From NCBI GenBank assembly GCA_019916065.1, contig CM034242.1, positions 45,816,626 to 45,880,625 on the forward strand: a DNA stretch of 64,000 bases, in the 5' to 3' direction. Positions 49,728 to 63,262 of this stretch are shown here, in pieces (the first letter of the stretch is position 1; each line of letters opens with the position of its first letter). Below the pieces are notes generated by a model that was given only the letters and a program-made list of their open reading frames with translations, searched no databases and had not been told where the DNA came from. This stretch comes from Vitellaria paradoxa. Its lineage: Eukaryota > Streptophyta > Magnoliopsida > Ericales > Sapotaceae. Made by a program: the position numbers and the translations under genes.

Positions 49728-51713
49728 TGACTGCTAATAGAAAGTGTGCCTAAATTAACCCCCAAGTGCAAAGGTGTGCGGTGTAACTTTAACTCAGTGA
49801 GTCCGAGGTTGAATTCACAGGGAGCCTATGTTATTTAGTTTCTAGGTTATAATGAAAATCCTAAATTTGAATGTGAACTAAGTTTGAAGATTAATTAAAA
49901 CTAATTCCTAGGGTTTTGCTAATTTAAAATTCAATTTAAAACAACTTAACAACCTATTAACTAAATTTCAGCTATTTAACTTTTGATTTTTGATTTCAAG
50001 GAATTAAAAATTACTTAAAGGAAATTTTCCCAATTTAAATGCGCATAAAAAATAATCTAATCTAAAAGATTGCAATCTAAACACTGTAATTAATTCAAAC
50101 GAAAGCAATTCAATTAAGAAGAAATAAATTTAAGAAGTCCTTGATCCAACTATCAATTCCGGGTAGTTTACATCTTCACTATGGGATGAGTTGTAATACT
50201 TGCATTAAAACCTAAATTAGGATTTGTTTTAAAATTATTGAGAAAGTTGTAATCAAAAGCTTTTACCAGTGATTACAGAGAATACAGTCAAAAACTTCTG
50301 TTTTCGAAGGGTTTTCAAACAATCCTATTCGAATTCGGATTCAAATCCAATTCTTCTAGTTTATCCAAATAAACTAATTCAAATTAGGATTCAAAATCTG
50401 AATTTTCAGTTCTTCAAAATTATTAAGAAAATTTTAATCGAAAACCTTTACCAGTGATTACAGAGAATATAGTCAAAGGTTTTTGTTTTCGAAAGTTTTT
50501 GAAATAAACTAATTCAAATTAGGATTCAAAATCTGAATTTTCAGTTCTTCAAAATTATTAAGAAAATTTTAATCGAAAACCTTTACCAGTTATTACAGAG
50601 AATATAGTCAAAGGTTTTCGTTTTCGAAAGTTTTTGAAACAATTGAATTAGGTTTTAAAAAGTGTAGATCCATTCGCATGAGTTTTCGCAAACCATGCGA
50701 AGGGTCTATGCAAACGTCAAAAAGTTGTAGACCCTTACGCATGAGCTTTCGCAACTCTGTGAAGAGTCTACGTACATCCCATAGATCAGAGTAAACTACC
50801 ATTTCTTGATTCGTTGAATCAAGAACTAGAGTTTCTACGCTAGCATGATTTTAAACAAAACGAAAGCAATAAACGTAAGCATAAACATTAGATCCACCAC
50901 TAGAAAATAATAAGTCATATATTAAATTAACGAAACGAAAGTCAACTTACACGGCAAGCAACTCTAAAACTACGTAATGAAAGAGCAGTGCGGCGAAAAA
51001 CAACCAAACATCGAACAACTCCATAAACAAGACAAGTAATTGAAAAATCTCTAAAAAAAACTATTCTAAAACTCTCAAAGTATCTGAAAATATGTAAAAA
51101 AAAGGTTCCTAAAGTATGTAAAACTAAAACTAGGGCCCCCATTAGGTCGACCATGTAGCAGATGTTATAAAAAAGTTGCAAAGAAAACCCTAAAAGACGG
51201 AGTTAAACCGCGCGTGCATAACACACTGTGGTCCGGACCATCTGGCAGGGGGTCCAGACCATAGAAACTTTGTTCTTCAAGTTCTGCTTCTCATTTGCTG
51301 CTTTTGACAGCTTTCTGTCCTCAATGTCTAACATGATTTTGACCTGGAAAATGATCAATTCAGGCTTCGGCTAAAGCACAAAAGTTGTAGCCCTTTAAGT
51401 TTTCTTTCCAACCCAAAAAGAATCAGGTCAATCCGAGTTGTGAGTGAAAAGTTATGATCAAAATACTAACAGGGTGTCGAGCTGGAACTTCAGCTGCACA
51501 CCACTTCAACTATCTTGAACTTTGGACCATTTTTTCCTCCTCGGAAGCCACTTTCAACACTGCTAATCTCACTTATTTTACCCTTTTACTTGCAATTAAG
51601 AGAATAAACACTATAAATAATAAAATAATGATAAAACTTTGAAATTAACTACTTAAATGCATTAATGAGTATCAAAATGTGGAGTTTGTAATTACACTTT
51701 TCAAGTGTAATCA
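49728..51713. mobile_element. solo LTR, 1,986 bp
   Basis: The sequence starts TGACTGCTAATAG and ends GTGTAATCA, with the 5-bp target duplication ACCAT on both sides (49723-49727 and 51714-51718). No coding region, PBS or second LTR is present. A terminal word ACCCCCAAGTGCAAAGG...GTGAGTCCGAGG...GAATTCACAGGG resembles the ends of long plant LTRs. This is the footprint expected from recombination between the two LTRs of one element. Superfamily and orientation are not determined. Confidence 0.75.
50258..50660. repeat. internal repeats of the solo LTR
   Basis: ACCAGTGATTACAGAGAATA-like words occur near 50265, 50450 and 50586. The last two copies share about 136 bp, including AAACTAATTCAAATTAGGAT and TTCTTCAAAATTATTAAG. 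Confidence 0.8.
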
Positions 51714-51718
51714 ACCAT

Positions 51719-52391
51719 TATACTTCTCACTAACTCAACAAAATTAGTGTTTTAATAACCTATTAACTCAACAAAATTAATAATTTTTGGTATTTTACCA
51801 AATACCTAAAACACCAAAAATTGATATTTTTTTAACTTTTTTTCGCTCCTCAAATAGGGATTACTTTGGGATTAACTTTTATATTTGTTTTTTAATTTTT
51901 TTATATTTCTTATAGAAATTGAAATTTAAACTCCAAAATATATGATGACCTACCATCAAGATTCTTGTATTAGCTTATCTAACTTTTAGATTTCTGCATA
52001 AACGAAAATTTTTTTTCGAGAAATTATTATAAATAATTATAGATTTAATAATATATTCAATAATTTTAATAAATAAATAATTTAAAATAAAAAATTAAAA
52101 TCAACATTGTTAGACAGAACACGAGCCTAACAAAACATAAACTTAAATAAACCCAAATATGTTAGCTTAAATTTATCGCTAATTTGATCTAATTATGAAA
52201 TAAATTAAGTATTTCACATATTTATTAATTTTTGAGATATTTGAATATAAATACGATAGTTGAATATGACATGTTAATTTGAACTATCATACTTGGAAAA
52301 AATAAATACAATCGTCGAGTGTGCTGAAAAAATAATATTCAAACACTAATTTTAAGAAATATTAAAAAGAAAAAAAAAAGAAAAAAAGAAC
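51719..52391. other. AT-rich spacer, nothing identified
   Basis: Between the solo LTR and the higher-order repeat. Only short A/T runs were seen. Confidence 0.5.
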
Positions 52392-52689
52392 TTACCCAAT
52401 TTGAATACTAACAATTGTTGCAATTCAAGTGGTGCTTGGATAGATGAGATAGTACCAAGATACTTGGATATAATGAGATATGCGTAAGATTAATTGGATT
52501 CTTTGATGTGCTTAATAGTAAGAGATTCGAGATAATACCAAGCTATTTAGATATAGTGAGATATGTGTAAGATTGATTGGATTCTTTGATGTGCTTGATA
52601 GTGAGATATATCTGAGATACGTATAAGATTGATTAAATTCTTCTATGTACTTGATAGTGAGATATATGTATGATAGTTAGATATATCTA

Positions 52690-54950
52690 AGATAGAGATG
52701 TGCTTAGTTTATTGGATATTTGCTTAGTTTCAAGATATCTATATAGTTTTAATGTGCTTGGATATCTGTTTAGTTTTGGTGTGCTTAGATATTTGTTTAG
52801 TTTCAAGACATTTACTTAATAGCTACTTAATATATATTTGCTTAGTCTCGATGTGCTTGGATGTTTACATAATTGGTATATTTGCCTAGTTTCAAGATAT
52901 ATGTGCTTGGATATTTGCTTATTTTCAGGATACTTGGATATCTATATTTGCAAGCTTAGTTTTGAGCTAAGTTTGGATATCTATATTTGTTTACTTTTGA
53001 TGTGCTCGGGATATTGGCTTGGTTGTTTAGTTTCGAAATATCTGTTTAGTTTTAATTTTCGAGATATCTTAGTTTTGAGCTTGGATATCTATATTTGCTT
53101 AGTTTTGATATGCCTGGATGTGCTGATATTTATTTAGTTTTGAGATATCTGTTTAGTTTGAATGTGCTTGGATATTTGCTTAATTTGTGTTACCTAGTTT
53201 CGAGATATTGATTAGTTTGGATATTTGCTTAGTTTGCTTGAATATTTTCATAGTTTCTTGGTTAGTTTGTTTGAATATTTGCTTAGTTTCGATGTGCTAG
53301 GATATTTGTTTAGTTTCAAAATACTTGGATATTCAAAATACTTGGATATCTACACAATTGCTTACTTTCGTGCTTGGATATTTGTTTAGTTTTAATACTT
53401 AGATACTTGCTTAGTTTCAATGTATTTAAATATATGCTTAGTTTGAGATATTTGCTTAGTTTAAACATTTGCATAATTTCTTGCTTAATTTACTTGAATA
53501 TTTGCTTAATTTCGATGTGCTTCAATGTGCTGGGATATTTGTTTAGTTTCAAAATACTTGGATATCTACACAATTGCTTACTTTCGTACTTAGTTTCAAT
53601 GCTTAAATATTTGCTTAGTTTCAATGTGTTTGGATATGTGCTTAGTTTGAGCTACTTGCTTAGTTTCAATGTGATTGGATATCTGTTTAGTTTGATATTT
53701 GCATAGTTTTAAGATATCAACTATGTGCTTGAATATTTGTTTAGTGATATTTGCTTAGTTTTCATGTGGTTGGATGCGCTTGGATATCTACTAGTTTCAA
53801 CGTATTTGAATATCTACATAATTGCTTAGTTTTTGGATGTGTTTGGATATTTGCTTAGTTTTGATATATATGCTTAGTTTCAATGCGCTTGGATATATGC
53901 TTAGTTCTAGATATTTGTTGAGTTATTGGATATTTGCTTAATTTTGATGTCCTTGGATATGTGCTTAGTTTTGAGACATCTGTGTTTGGATATTTGCTTA
54001 CGTTTAAGATATCTATTTAGTTTCAATGTCCTTGGATATCTATTTAGTTTCGATGTCCTTAGATGTTTGCTTAGTTTTGAGAGATCTATTTAATTTTGAT
54101 GTGCTTGGATGTTTGCTTAGTTTCAAGATATCTTTGGATATATGCTTAGTTCTAGATATTTGCTTAGTGTCCTCAGAAATGTGCTTCGATATATGCTTAG
54201 TTCTCGGATATATGTTTAGTTTTAGATATTTACTTAGTGTCCTTGGATACTTGCTTAGTTTTGAGATATCTATTTAGTTTAATATTTTTATATGTGCTTG
54301 GATATTTGTTTAGTTTCAATGTGCTTGGATATATGCTTAGTTCTAAATATTTATTTAGTGTCCTTGGATATTTGTTTAGTTTGTTTAGTTTTGAGATATC
54401 TATTTAGTTTCGATGTGTTTATATGTGCTTAGATATTTGCTTAGTTTCAATGTGCTTAGATATAAGCTTAGTTCCAGATTTTTATTTAGTGTGTTTGAAT
54501 ATTTTCCTAGTGTCGATATATTTGTGATGTGTTTATATATGCTTGGATATATGCTTAGTTCTAAATATTTATTTAGTGTTCTTGGATATTTGTTTACTTT
54601 CGAGATATCTGCTTAGTTTTGATGTGTTTATATGTATTTGGATATTTGCCTAGTTTTAATGTGTTTGGATATCTTTAGATATTTGTTTAGTTTCGAGACA
54701 TCTACTTAGTTTCTATATGTTTGGATGTACTTGAATATTTACTTAGTTTCAATGTGCATGGATATTTATATAATTGCTTAGTTTCGTACTTGGATATCGA
54801 CTTAGTTCTAATGTGCTTGGATATTTGCATAGTTGTTAGTTTTGATGTGGTCCACATCTACATAATTATTTAGTTTCTTACTTGGATATCTACATAATTG
54901 CTTAATTTCAATGGATATCTATTTAGCTTTAATAAAAGTTGTTGTAATTT
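52690..54950. repeat. expanded core array, GGATATTTGCTTAGTTT type
   Basis: Dozens of imperfect copies of a short motif, roughly GCTTGGATATTTGCTTAGTTTCGATGT shortened or extended by a few bases, in one orientation. It makes up most of unit 1 of the higher-order repeat. Confidence 0.9.
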
Positions 54951-55349
54951 TTGTGGTAAAAATTTTTTGTAGAGATTTTTAGAATTTTATAGTAATATGA
55001 GATATATATAAGACTGATTGGATTATCATATACTTGTAGATATCTTGCTTAGATATCGACTATTTGGATATAGATAAGGGTGTTTGGATGCTTGAAATTA
55101 TTAAAGTTAGTATAAATTTATAAATGTTGTCGTAATTTGTGCTAAAAAAATTTTAATTTTATAGAGATTTGTTGAGATTTTTGTAGAAAGCTTCAAACAC
55201 ACCCTTCATGTGCTATCTCCAATATAGACATGTATATAAGACTGATTGGATTCTTTGATGCTTGGATGTTTCGATATCTATGTATAATTTTTTTATCTTG
55301 GATAACCATATAGAGATATATGTGATTGAATTTTTTTTTTATGTTGCTT

Positions 55350-55351
<2 letters not shown>

Positions 55352-55384
<33 letters not shown>
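55352..55384. repeat. TA microsatellite
   Basis: Alternating TA run in the satellite region. Similar runs occur at about 55690-55718, 58978-58996 and 60280-60302. Confidence 0.85.
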
Positions 55385-55385
<1 letters not shown>

Positions 55386-55685
55386 AAGATTCATTGGATT
55401 CTTCAATAGTGAGATATATTAGATGTAGTGCTTAATTTTTTGACTCGGATAACTGTGTAGAGATATATGTGATTGAATTTTTTTGAGGTTGCTTGGATAT
55501 ATATCTAAGACTGAATGGATTCTTTGAGATGTATTAGATGTACTGAGATATATGATTCTTCGATGTGCTTGAATAACTAAGTAGTGAGATATATCTAATA
55601 CTGATGTTGTGTAGTGTATTTCTTGTATATAAATCTTAAGATGTATATTGGATATTATTATTGGATTCTTTAATATTTGAATATT

Positions 55686-55720
<35 letters not shown>

Positions 55721-57080
55721 AATGTTTAGATATTTGAATTTTCCTTAGTGATATGTAACAGATTGAATTTTTTAATGTATATCAAGTAAAATCTATGTTA
55801 TCATTTAAGTTGATTTAAACAAAATTGTCATATCTCTTCATGTATAGATCATTGAACAGATTTGATGGTAAATATTACAAAAGCAAACAAATTAATTCAA
55901 TACAAAAACTAACAAAATATATTTAAAACTTATTTTATGCTATTGTTAGATTCTTAAAATTTTAACACATCAAGGTAAGAATTTGTACATCCATAAATTG
56001 TCTTAAATTTAACATTGTGATGATTATAATTTAAAATATATGTACTTTTATTTTAATTATTATTATATAAAGACATGATATCACTCGTATTTTAAGCAAT
56101 CTTTTGGAAAAAAAAAAGTTTATTTTTACCCAATTTAAATACTATCAATTGTTGCAATTCAAATGAACTATGTAAGATAATATCAATATCAAGATATCTA
56201 TTGCTTAGAATTTGATTGGATTTTTTGATAATTCAAGTAGACTATGTGAGATGGTACCGTCTAATTGGATTTTTCGATAATTTAAGTGGACTATGTGAGA
56301 TAATATCAACATCTAAATATTTGGACTATTTGGACATATGTAAATATTCAAGTGGTGAGATATATCTAAGATTGATTGGATCCTTATCTAAATAGTAAGA
56401 TATATCTAAGACTAATTAAGTTATTTGATGTTCTTGGATATCTTCCATTCTTAAATATTTATATAGTATATTCTTCAACCATTGGATATTTGAGAAATGA
56501 TTAGATTTTTCTTTTATGTGCTTAGATATCTAATTTGATTGGACTCTTTAATGTTTAAATATTTGGATATTTGCATGGTGAGATATATTTGAGATATATC
56601 TAAAACTAAATTCTTAAATGTGTACTCAATAAAATTCATATTAAAATGTGTTTCATTTGTTTGGATATCTGACTGATTGGATTCTTAGATGTGCTTGGAT
56701 ATCTAGTTTGATTGGACTCCTTAATGTTTGGATATTTAGATATCTAAGTGGTGAGATGTATCTAAGCCTAATTGAATTCTTCCATGTAAACTCAATAAAA
56801 TCTATATTAAAATGTAAACTATTTAATACGAGAGGGAACAAAATATATTTAAAATTTATTTCATGCTATTGTCATTAATGTAAGAATAAATTTAATGTAT
56901 CCACAAATTGTCTTGAATCTAAAATTTAAATTTAACATTATGACAATTTAAAATTAATGTATACATATTTTTATTTTAATGATTTGTTATATCAAGACAT
57001 TGATAATGTAACTTCACCTATTTAAAGTCATCTTTTGAAAAAAAAAAAAAAAAAAGGGCTTATTTTACCCAATTTAAATA

Positions 57081-59196
57081 GGGCAAATTACATCTAGACC
57101 CCATCAATATTTGGGTAATTACACTCAGACCCCTTAACATTTAAAATTGACAAATACCACCTTATTTTGAAATGTTGCTAACCCCTAACCCCCTCCATTA
57201 GTTTGGCTACTCACTCCGTTTATATTTTATTATAAGGACATTTATGCCCATAACTTTTCTTTTCAGGTTCCTTAAGCGCATAGCTCTTTCTCTCTCTCTT
57301 TCACACACAACTTTTCATTCTCAATAATTTATTATAAGTTATTTTATTAAAATTAAAATAATAATTTAAGATTAAAATGATTTCTTTTATTAAATTAAAA
57401 TTATTCATAGTAAATAATAATTACATATTAAAACAATTTATTTTAATAAAATTAAAATTAATAATAATTACATATTAGAATATTTATTTTTGTCAAAATA
57501 AAAATTTATAATAAGTACATATTAAAATATTTATTTTATTAAAATTAAACTACTATTAAAATAATAATAATTATTAAAATGGTTTATTTTATTAAATTAT
57601 ATTAATTTTATTAAATTTAATAATAATTATGTAACAATTTAGTTTAGTAAAATTAAAATTAATAATAATTACATATTAGAAGATTTATTTTTGTCAAAAT
57701 AAAAATTTATAATAAGTACATATTAAAATATTTATTTTATTAAAATTAAACTACTATTAAAATAATAATAATTATTAAAATTGTTTATTTTATTAAATTT
57801 TATTAAATTTAATAATAATTTATTATTAAATTATTTTATTTATTAATTTATTTATTAAAGTTAATTATTATTAAAAATAAATATTGTATAACATTAAATT
57901 AATTAATTTAAATATATTTTATTAAATTAATTAGTCAAATAAATTTTAAATATATTTTATTAAATTCTATTAATTTTATATTTTAATAAAATTATATGTT
58001 TTATTTAAATAAAATTAATTACTCTAAATAAATTATATCACCAAACTATAGAGGTCAACCATTTCTAATTTGAGAGAAAACTCCCTATCATTCATGTTGG
58101 TTTCTGTATTTCAAAAGGAACTCAAATTAAAAAAATTAAAATAAAATAACAAATATTTTTTCCCTGGAAGGCAAAATAAAAAAAATTTTCCCTCTGAAAT
58201 TATTCCTTTACAAAATTAAAATCAAACTTTTACTAAATCCATTGACTTGAAAAGCTCAAATTACAAAAGTAACAAAACCCTATCAATTGAAAAGTATGTT
58301 TGTCGAAATCTCAGGGATTAACCATCAAGAGTCGGAGCGTGCGACCAAAGTGGTGGCGACGGCCACTCATCGACAATTGCTGGCGGCGCAAGAGGAGGAG
58401 GATTGAGGGAGGGTGGGTAATCTACCAATTTTTCTTCCAGACAAAATTTTCACTTTAATCAGTTTCTCAGCTTGGGAGCGATGAAAGATGAAGGAATTCA
58501 CAGAGTAGTGTTAAAAAGTGTAAGAAAAAAATACCAGATCTTTCAAAATTATTACTCTCTCAGCACCTAAAACCCTTGATTTCTTCAATCAACCACAAAA
58601 TAGATATCTGCACTGTTATATATATATATAATATAGGAAAGCGAGAAATTGGAGTGGGAGAGGGAAGGGAGCGAAAGAATCGAAAATAATTTTTTATGCT
58701 TGGGGGGAGGAGAGAGAGAGAGAGAGAGGCTGATGGTCTTCCTGACCTTCCCACGGTCGATAGTGTTCGTGGCTCCAGCGATCTTGACGGACTCATTCCA
58801 CTGCTTCCCAAATAGTTCCGTAGGAACTCCAAAATGCTTATATATATATAGAGAGAGAGAGAAAAGCTGATGGTCTTCTTTACTTTCCTATGGTCGACAG
58901 TGTCCGTGGCTCCGACGATCTTAACAGACTCATTCGTTGCTTCCAAATAGTTCCATAAGAACTCCAAAATGCTTATATATATATATATATATATATAAGT
59001 GAAGGGGTAAATTTGGTATATTAGAAGAATATTTTGGCTGACGTAATCCTTTTAACTAGAACCCTAACGGCAGACTAACAAAGGGGGTCACGGGTTAGTA
59101 ACATTTCAAAATAAGAGAATATTTATCAATTTTAAATGTTGAAGGGGTTTAGGTGTAATTACCCAAATGTTGAGGGGGTCTAGGTGTAATTTACCC
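57081..59196. mobile_element. non-autonomous Mutator-like element (2.1 kb)
   Basis: Long terminal inverted repeats of about 128 bp (57081-57209 and about 59069-59196) begin GGGCAAATTACATCTAGACC at the left and, inverted, GGGTAAATTACACCTAGACC at the right. They are flanked by a 9-bp target duplication ATTTAAATA (57072-57080 and 59197-59205), the size typical of Mutator insertions. No transposase is seen. The interior is very AT-rich at 57340-58030 and GC-richer at 58310-58950, where two related segments lie (listed separately). It was inserted into a head word of the satellite. Confidence 0.88.
58727..58985 (-). other. duplicated, possibly captured gene fragment inside the Mutator-like element
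   Basis: Two copies of about 110 bp (58727-58840 and 58866-58976) are separated by a TA/GA microsatellite. On the minus strand the left copy can read ELFGKQWNESVKIAGATNT and the right copy NESVKIVGATDTVD, with a one-base length difference between them. The sequence looks exon-like, but I do not recognise the protein. Two similar copies may simply reflect tandem duplication after capture. Confidence 0.4.
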
Positions 59197-61772
59197 ATTT
59201 AAATACTATCATTTGTTGCATGGACTTGGAGTTGTACTGCTTGGATAAATGAATGCTTATGTGCTTGAATATCTATACAGTGAGATATATTTTCTATATA
59301 TAGTGAAAATAAGATATTCAGTGAGATATATCTAAGAGTGATTGGATTATTCAATGTACTTGAATATTTAAGTAGCTAGTGATTGGATTTTTTGGATGTG
59401 CTTGGACATTTAAATAGTAAGTAATAGGATATATCTAAGACTGATTGGATTTTTTGATGTGCTTGGATATTTACATAGTGAAAACTGATTTGATTGTGTT
59501 TGAATATCTAAATAGTGAGATATATTTAAGACTAATATGGATGTTGCTTTTTCGATGTACACATTTAAATAGTAAATAGTGAAATATATATCTAAGTTAA
59601 GACTAGTATGGATGTTGCTTTTTCGATGTGCACATTTAAATAGTAAATAGTAAAATATATATCTAAGACTTTAACATTTAAATAGTAAATAGTGAGATAT
59701 ATCTAAGATTGATTGGATTTTTCGATGCTTGGATATCTACACAATGAAGACTGATTTGATTGTGTTTGAATATCTAAATAGTGAGACATATCTCAGACTA
59801 GCTTGGATGTTGTTTGGATATCCACGTTAATGAGATCTAGACTAGATATATACTTTTTCAATGTGTGCTTGGATATCTAAATAGTGTTGGATATCCAAAT
59901 AGTGAGATGCATTTAAGATTGGATATCTAAATAGTGAGATGCATTTAAGATGGATTGAATTCTTCAATGTATACCCAATAAAATCATATTATTATTAAAA
60001 TGTATTTCATTAAATAATTGATGATGGTACGTACGTATCCACAAAAGCAAATAAATTGATTCAATACAAAAACGAAACATTTCAAATTTATTTTATGCTA
60101 TTACTGGATACTCAAATTTTTAACACTTTGGTGTATCTATAAATTGTCTTGAATTTAAAATCTAAATTTAACATGATAATTATAATTTAAAATGTATATA
60201 TACTTTTTTTTATAATGATTTGTTATGTCAAAACATATTGATAATGTAAAATCACATTGCATGTATTTCAGGTAATCTTTTATATATATATATATATATA
60301 TATCAATTTGAAAACTATACTTATAGGGGACTTGTACCACTCGGATAAGTGAGATAGTGCCAAGCACTTGTGAGATAATATTATTTATGTATTGAGATAT
60401 ACATAAGAGATGATATCTTCTAAGACATGAGATATATAATATTAGACGTAAGATATATATGTCTATGGGATTTCTCAATGTGTTTGGATATCTATTTCAA
60501 TGTTACTTGGATATTGAATATCTTCATTGTGTTTGGATATATTGGATATTTGAATATCTATCTGATGTATATCCAATAAAATCCATATTTTCATTAAAAT
60601 GTATTTTATTAAAAATACTTGTCGTAGTAGAGATCATTCACCAAATAAAATTCATTCACCTAATAAAATCCATATTATTATTAAAATATATTTTATTAAA
60701 AACGCAAAATTAGTGTGGTAGAGATCATTGATGATGGAGCAGAATTGTGGATACTAACAAATTAAATCAATACAAAAGCCAACCAAATATATTTAAAATT
60801 ATTTTATGCTATTGATGGACACTCAAATTTTTAATATATCAAAGTAAGAATATATTTGATGCATCCATAAATTGTCTTCAATTTAAAATTTAAATTTAAT
60901 GACTATAATTTAAAATATATTTATACTTTTATTTTAACTTTTTTTTATATGAAGTCGTATCGATAACGTGACATCACCATTATATTGAATATTCACTATT
61001 ATTATAATTTTTAATATATTTGAAAATTTCTGCTTAAGCTATAGTTTCAGCTGCTTGGATAGAGATATACCTAACCAATGTTGCTCAGATATAGAAGCAG
61101 TGTAGTCACTTCAACAACTAGATCAAAAAAATGATGGCAGTTGTAGTCGATCAATGCTAGAAACAGGGCTTGAGGAGTTCCGGACATGTATCTTCCAAGT
61201 GAGCCGTGTATCAAACTTTTAGTCATAGGACATGCAAGAGTTTACCGCTTTTGCCATGAGGAGTCACAAATCAAAATCTCACAGGTGTTCACCCTCCCTC
61301 CAGCAAAAGAGCAAAGCGAAGCGAAGGATCATAAGGAGAGATGTTGACCAACATCAATGTCTTTGAATCTCCGCTCAGACATGACACACACACACACATA
61401 TGAACTAAATCATGAATTAGACAATCTTAATCACTGTTATCCTATTTCAAAAGTAAATAAAATTAAACCATACTCCAGGTTCAACAATTTTTCATAACTA
61501 GTCAAACTACAATATCCTCTTTTATACGATAAAAAATGAACAGTCGTTTGTCTGATTCTCTTCTCAAATCTCGGAGTTAATTGTGTAGTCATAACAACAA
61601 CAAACTGTGGGATCTTTTCAAGGCCGGATGATTGTTCTCTCCTTTTTCATTGCATCCATGTATAATTGTGTAGTGAATAAGCTCATGTTCGGTACGATTG
61701 AGAATCACGACCAATGAAATATGAACAAATTCAATAGAATAATCATATTTTCAGGTGGCGCGAAGTTATCCC

Positions 61773-63262
61773 CATTGAGGGACATGCTTGTCTTTTTTTG
61801 GGATTTTTTTTGTTTTAAAATAAATAAAAATAATAGATCATTTTTATTTTTTTAGGTAGGGCAGTGAGTGATACAGAAAATGTGCTAGGAGGGGGATAGT
61901 CTCGCCTGAGCTCTCTATTAATGAAATTGTTAAATACTTTACGATTATTTATTTAGAAAAAGAAAAGAAAGTAGAGATTTGGGGAAAAAAAATTGTCATC
62001 CTTACTACTACAAGCAAATAAAATAAAGGAGTATTTGACACCTAAATTTTTACTAACTTTTATTCATTTTTGTTTTCCGTGCTAAATTTCAAATTTTACA
62101 AAATTTTATTAATTATATAGACTTTTATTAACTTTCTGATAATTTTACAATCAGAATTTTTGAATTGTACTAATCAAATATCCAAAAATTAAAATTCAAC
62201 TTACTTTTCTTGATTTTTGAGGTTTCAAAAACCCCGTAAAAATATCATTATATTAGGCATAAAGCTGGCCTTGAAGGCTCAAGAATCCATAGCTCACACT
62301 TTGATTTTGCAACTAATACAAGCAGGCATTCGGTGTAGTCAGTAACGTCAGTGGGGTGTGGATGATAAAAAAGTATAAGAAAAATACAAAATATTGATGA
62401 GTTTTGATAAACTAAACACTATTTTATTTTTTTTTAAGAACAGAAATAAAGAGAGAAACCGAAAAAGAGCAGACCAATAATGCAACCCACAAAAACAAAA
62501 GCCTCACTCCTTTGGTCTGATCTCAATCCCCTCAACAATAAGACCACTTTTCCAGTTAGAACTCAACAGCATTAGACTCATCTCCAATTCCCTATCTTCT
62601 ACACCACCCTCATTCCAGTATTCACCCAACTCAATCTCCCTCCACCCATCTCCTCTCACCCTTGGATATCGCCCCTCGTCTCTGGGAGTAGTAGTAGAAG
62701 AGTCTTGGGGCGTCAACAGGTTAGTGAAAGGGCGATTAAATAGCCCAATTCGCCTTGATATGATCTGATGACGATGCCTCTCACCTCCGTCTGGATCTAA
62801 ATAAACAGTCCGAGTTTCATTCACATCCTCCCCGCTAATTCCAACCGCCACCTCTGCAAGGCGGGATTTAAATCCATAGGCTCCGGCCGCCCACTTGAAT
62901 ACAAGGTATGCCACATAAGTGGTGTTCGGAGACAGCGCTCTAGTGTTTATCTTACCGCGAATCTCAAGCCAGCACACATCCATAAGCTCTGCCACCTCCG
63001 GGAACCTATTAAAATGGCACATTTTATGAGATATTGAACTACCCTTAATCAAAAAAGGTCGTTGGAACGAAAAGAAACAGTTGAGTTCGACAAAAAGAAC
63101 ACCTGGAATCGGGTAGAGATGTCCATCTCCAATATTCTGGTGAATCACCCCATGTAATTGCGAGGTCTCTTGCAGCTAACATGTAACATATCCTCCCGCT
63201 GCATTTATGCAATGAAAAGCTCTGCTCATGTCAATTGAGAAACAGGTTAAAAGACTTGAAGA
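61773..63262. repeat. segmental duplication, copy B
   Basis: Partner of 45637-47020, same orientation, about 16 kb away. Similarity ends shortly after the acceptor side of PP2-B intron 1 (near 63262), before any F-box exon. Confidence 0.88.
62504..63221 (-). CDS. second PP2-B copy, exons 2 and 3 only in the window
   Basis: Exon 2 (63103-63221, 119 nt, as in the first copy) reads SFSLHKCSGRICYMLAARDL to YWRWTSLPDSR. Exon 3 (62504-63005) reads FPEVAELMDVCWLEIRGK to GLIVEGIEIRPKE and stops earlier than the first copy. The intron of 97 nt keeps GT and AG. Together they give 206 codons of intact PP2 domain. No F-box exon is visible between 63222 and 64000, a distance longer than intron 1 of the first copy (684 nt). 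Either exon 1 lies beyond the window or this is a truncated duplicate. Several substitutions in the domain (GFKSRLAEV for GFDYQPAEV) suggest relaxed constraint. Confidence 0.75.

Larger units (their letters stand above)
52392..61040. repeat. higher-order satellite-like repeat, about four units
   Basis: Each unit starts with a head word (TTACCCAATTTAAATACTAT then TTGTTGCA), continues with a core of short GGATAT..-type repeats, and ends with a tail containing AAATTGTCTTGAATTTAAAA, TTTTATGCTATT and CCAATAAAAT. Heads lie at 52392, 56126, 57065 (split by a Mutator-like element) and about 60303 (diverged). Tails centre at about 56000, 56905, 60135 and 60868. Unit lengths therefore vary from about 0.75 to 3.7 kb, mostly from core expansion in unit 1. 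Open frames here (ICLVSRYMCLDIC-like) are products of the repeat and not genes. Confidence 0.85.

Noticed and set aside
52838..54616. Several plus-strand open frames rich in Leu, Cys, Ile and Tyr
   Set aside because: They are translations of the short GGATAT/TTAGTTT repeat array and contain only periodic words.
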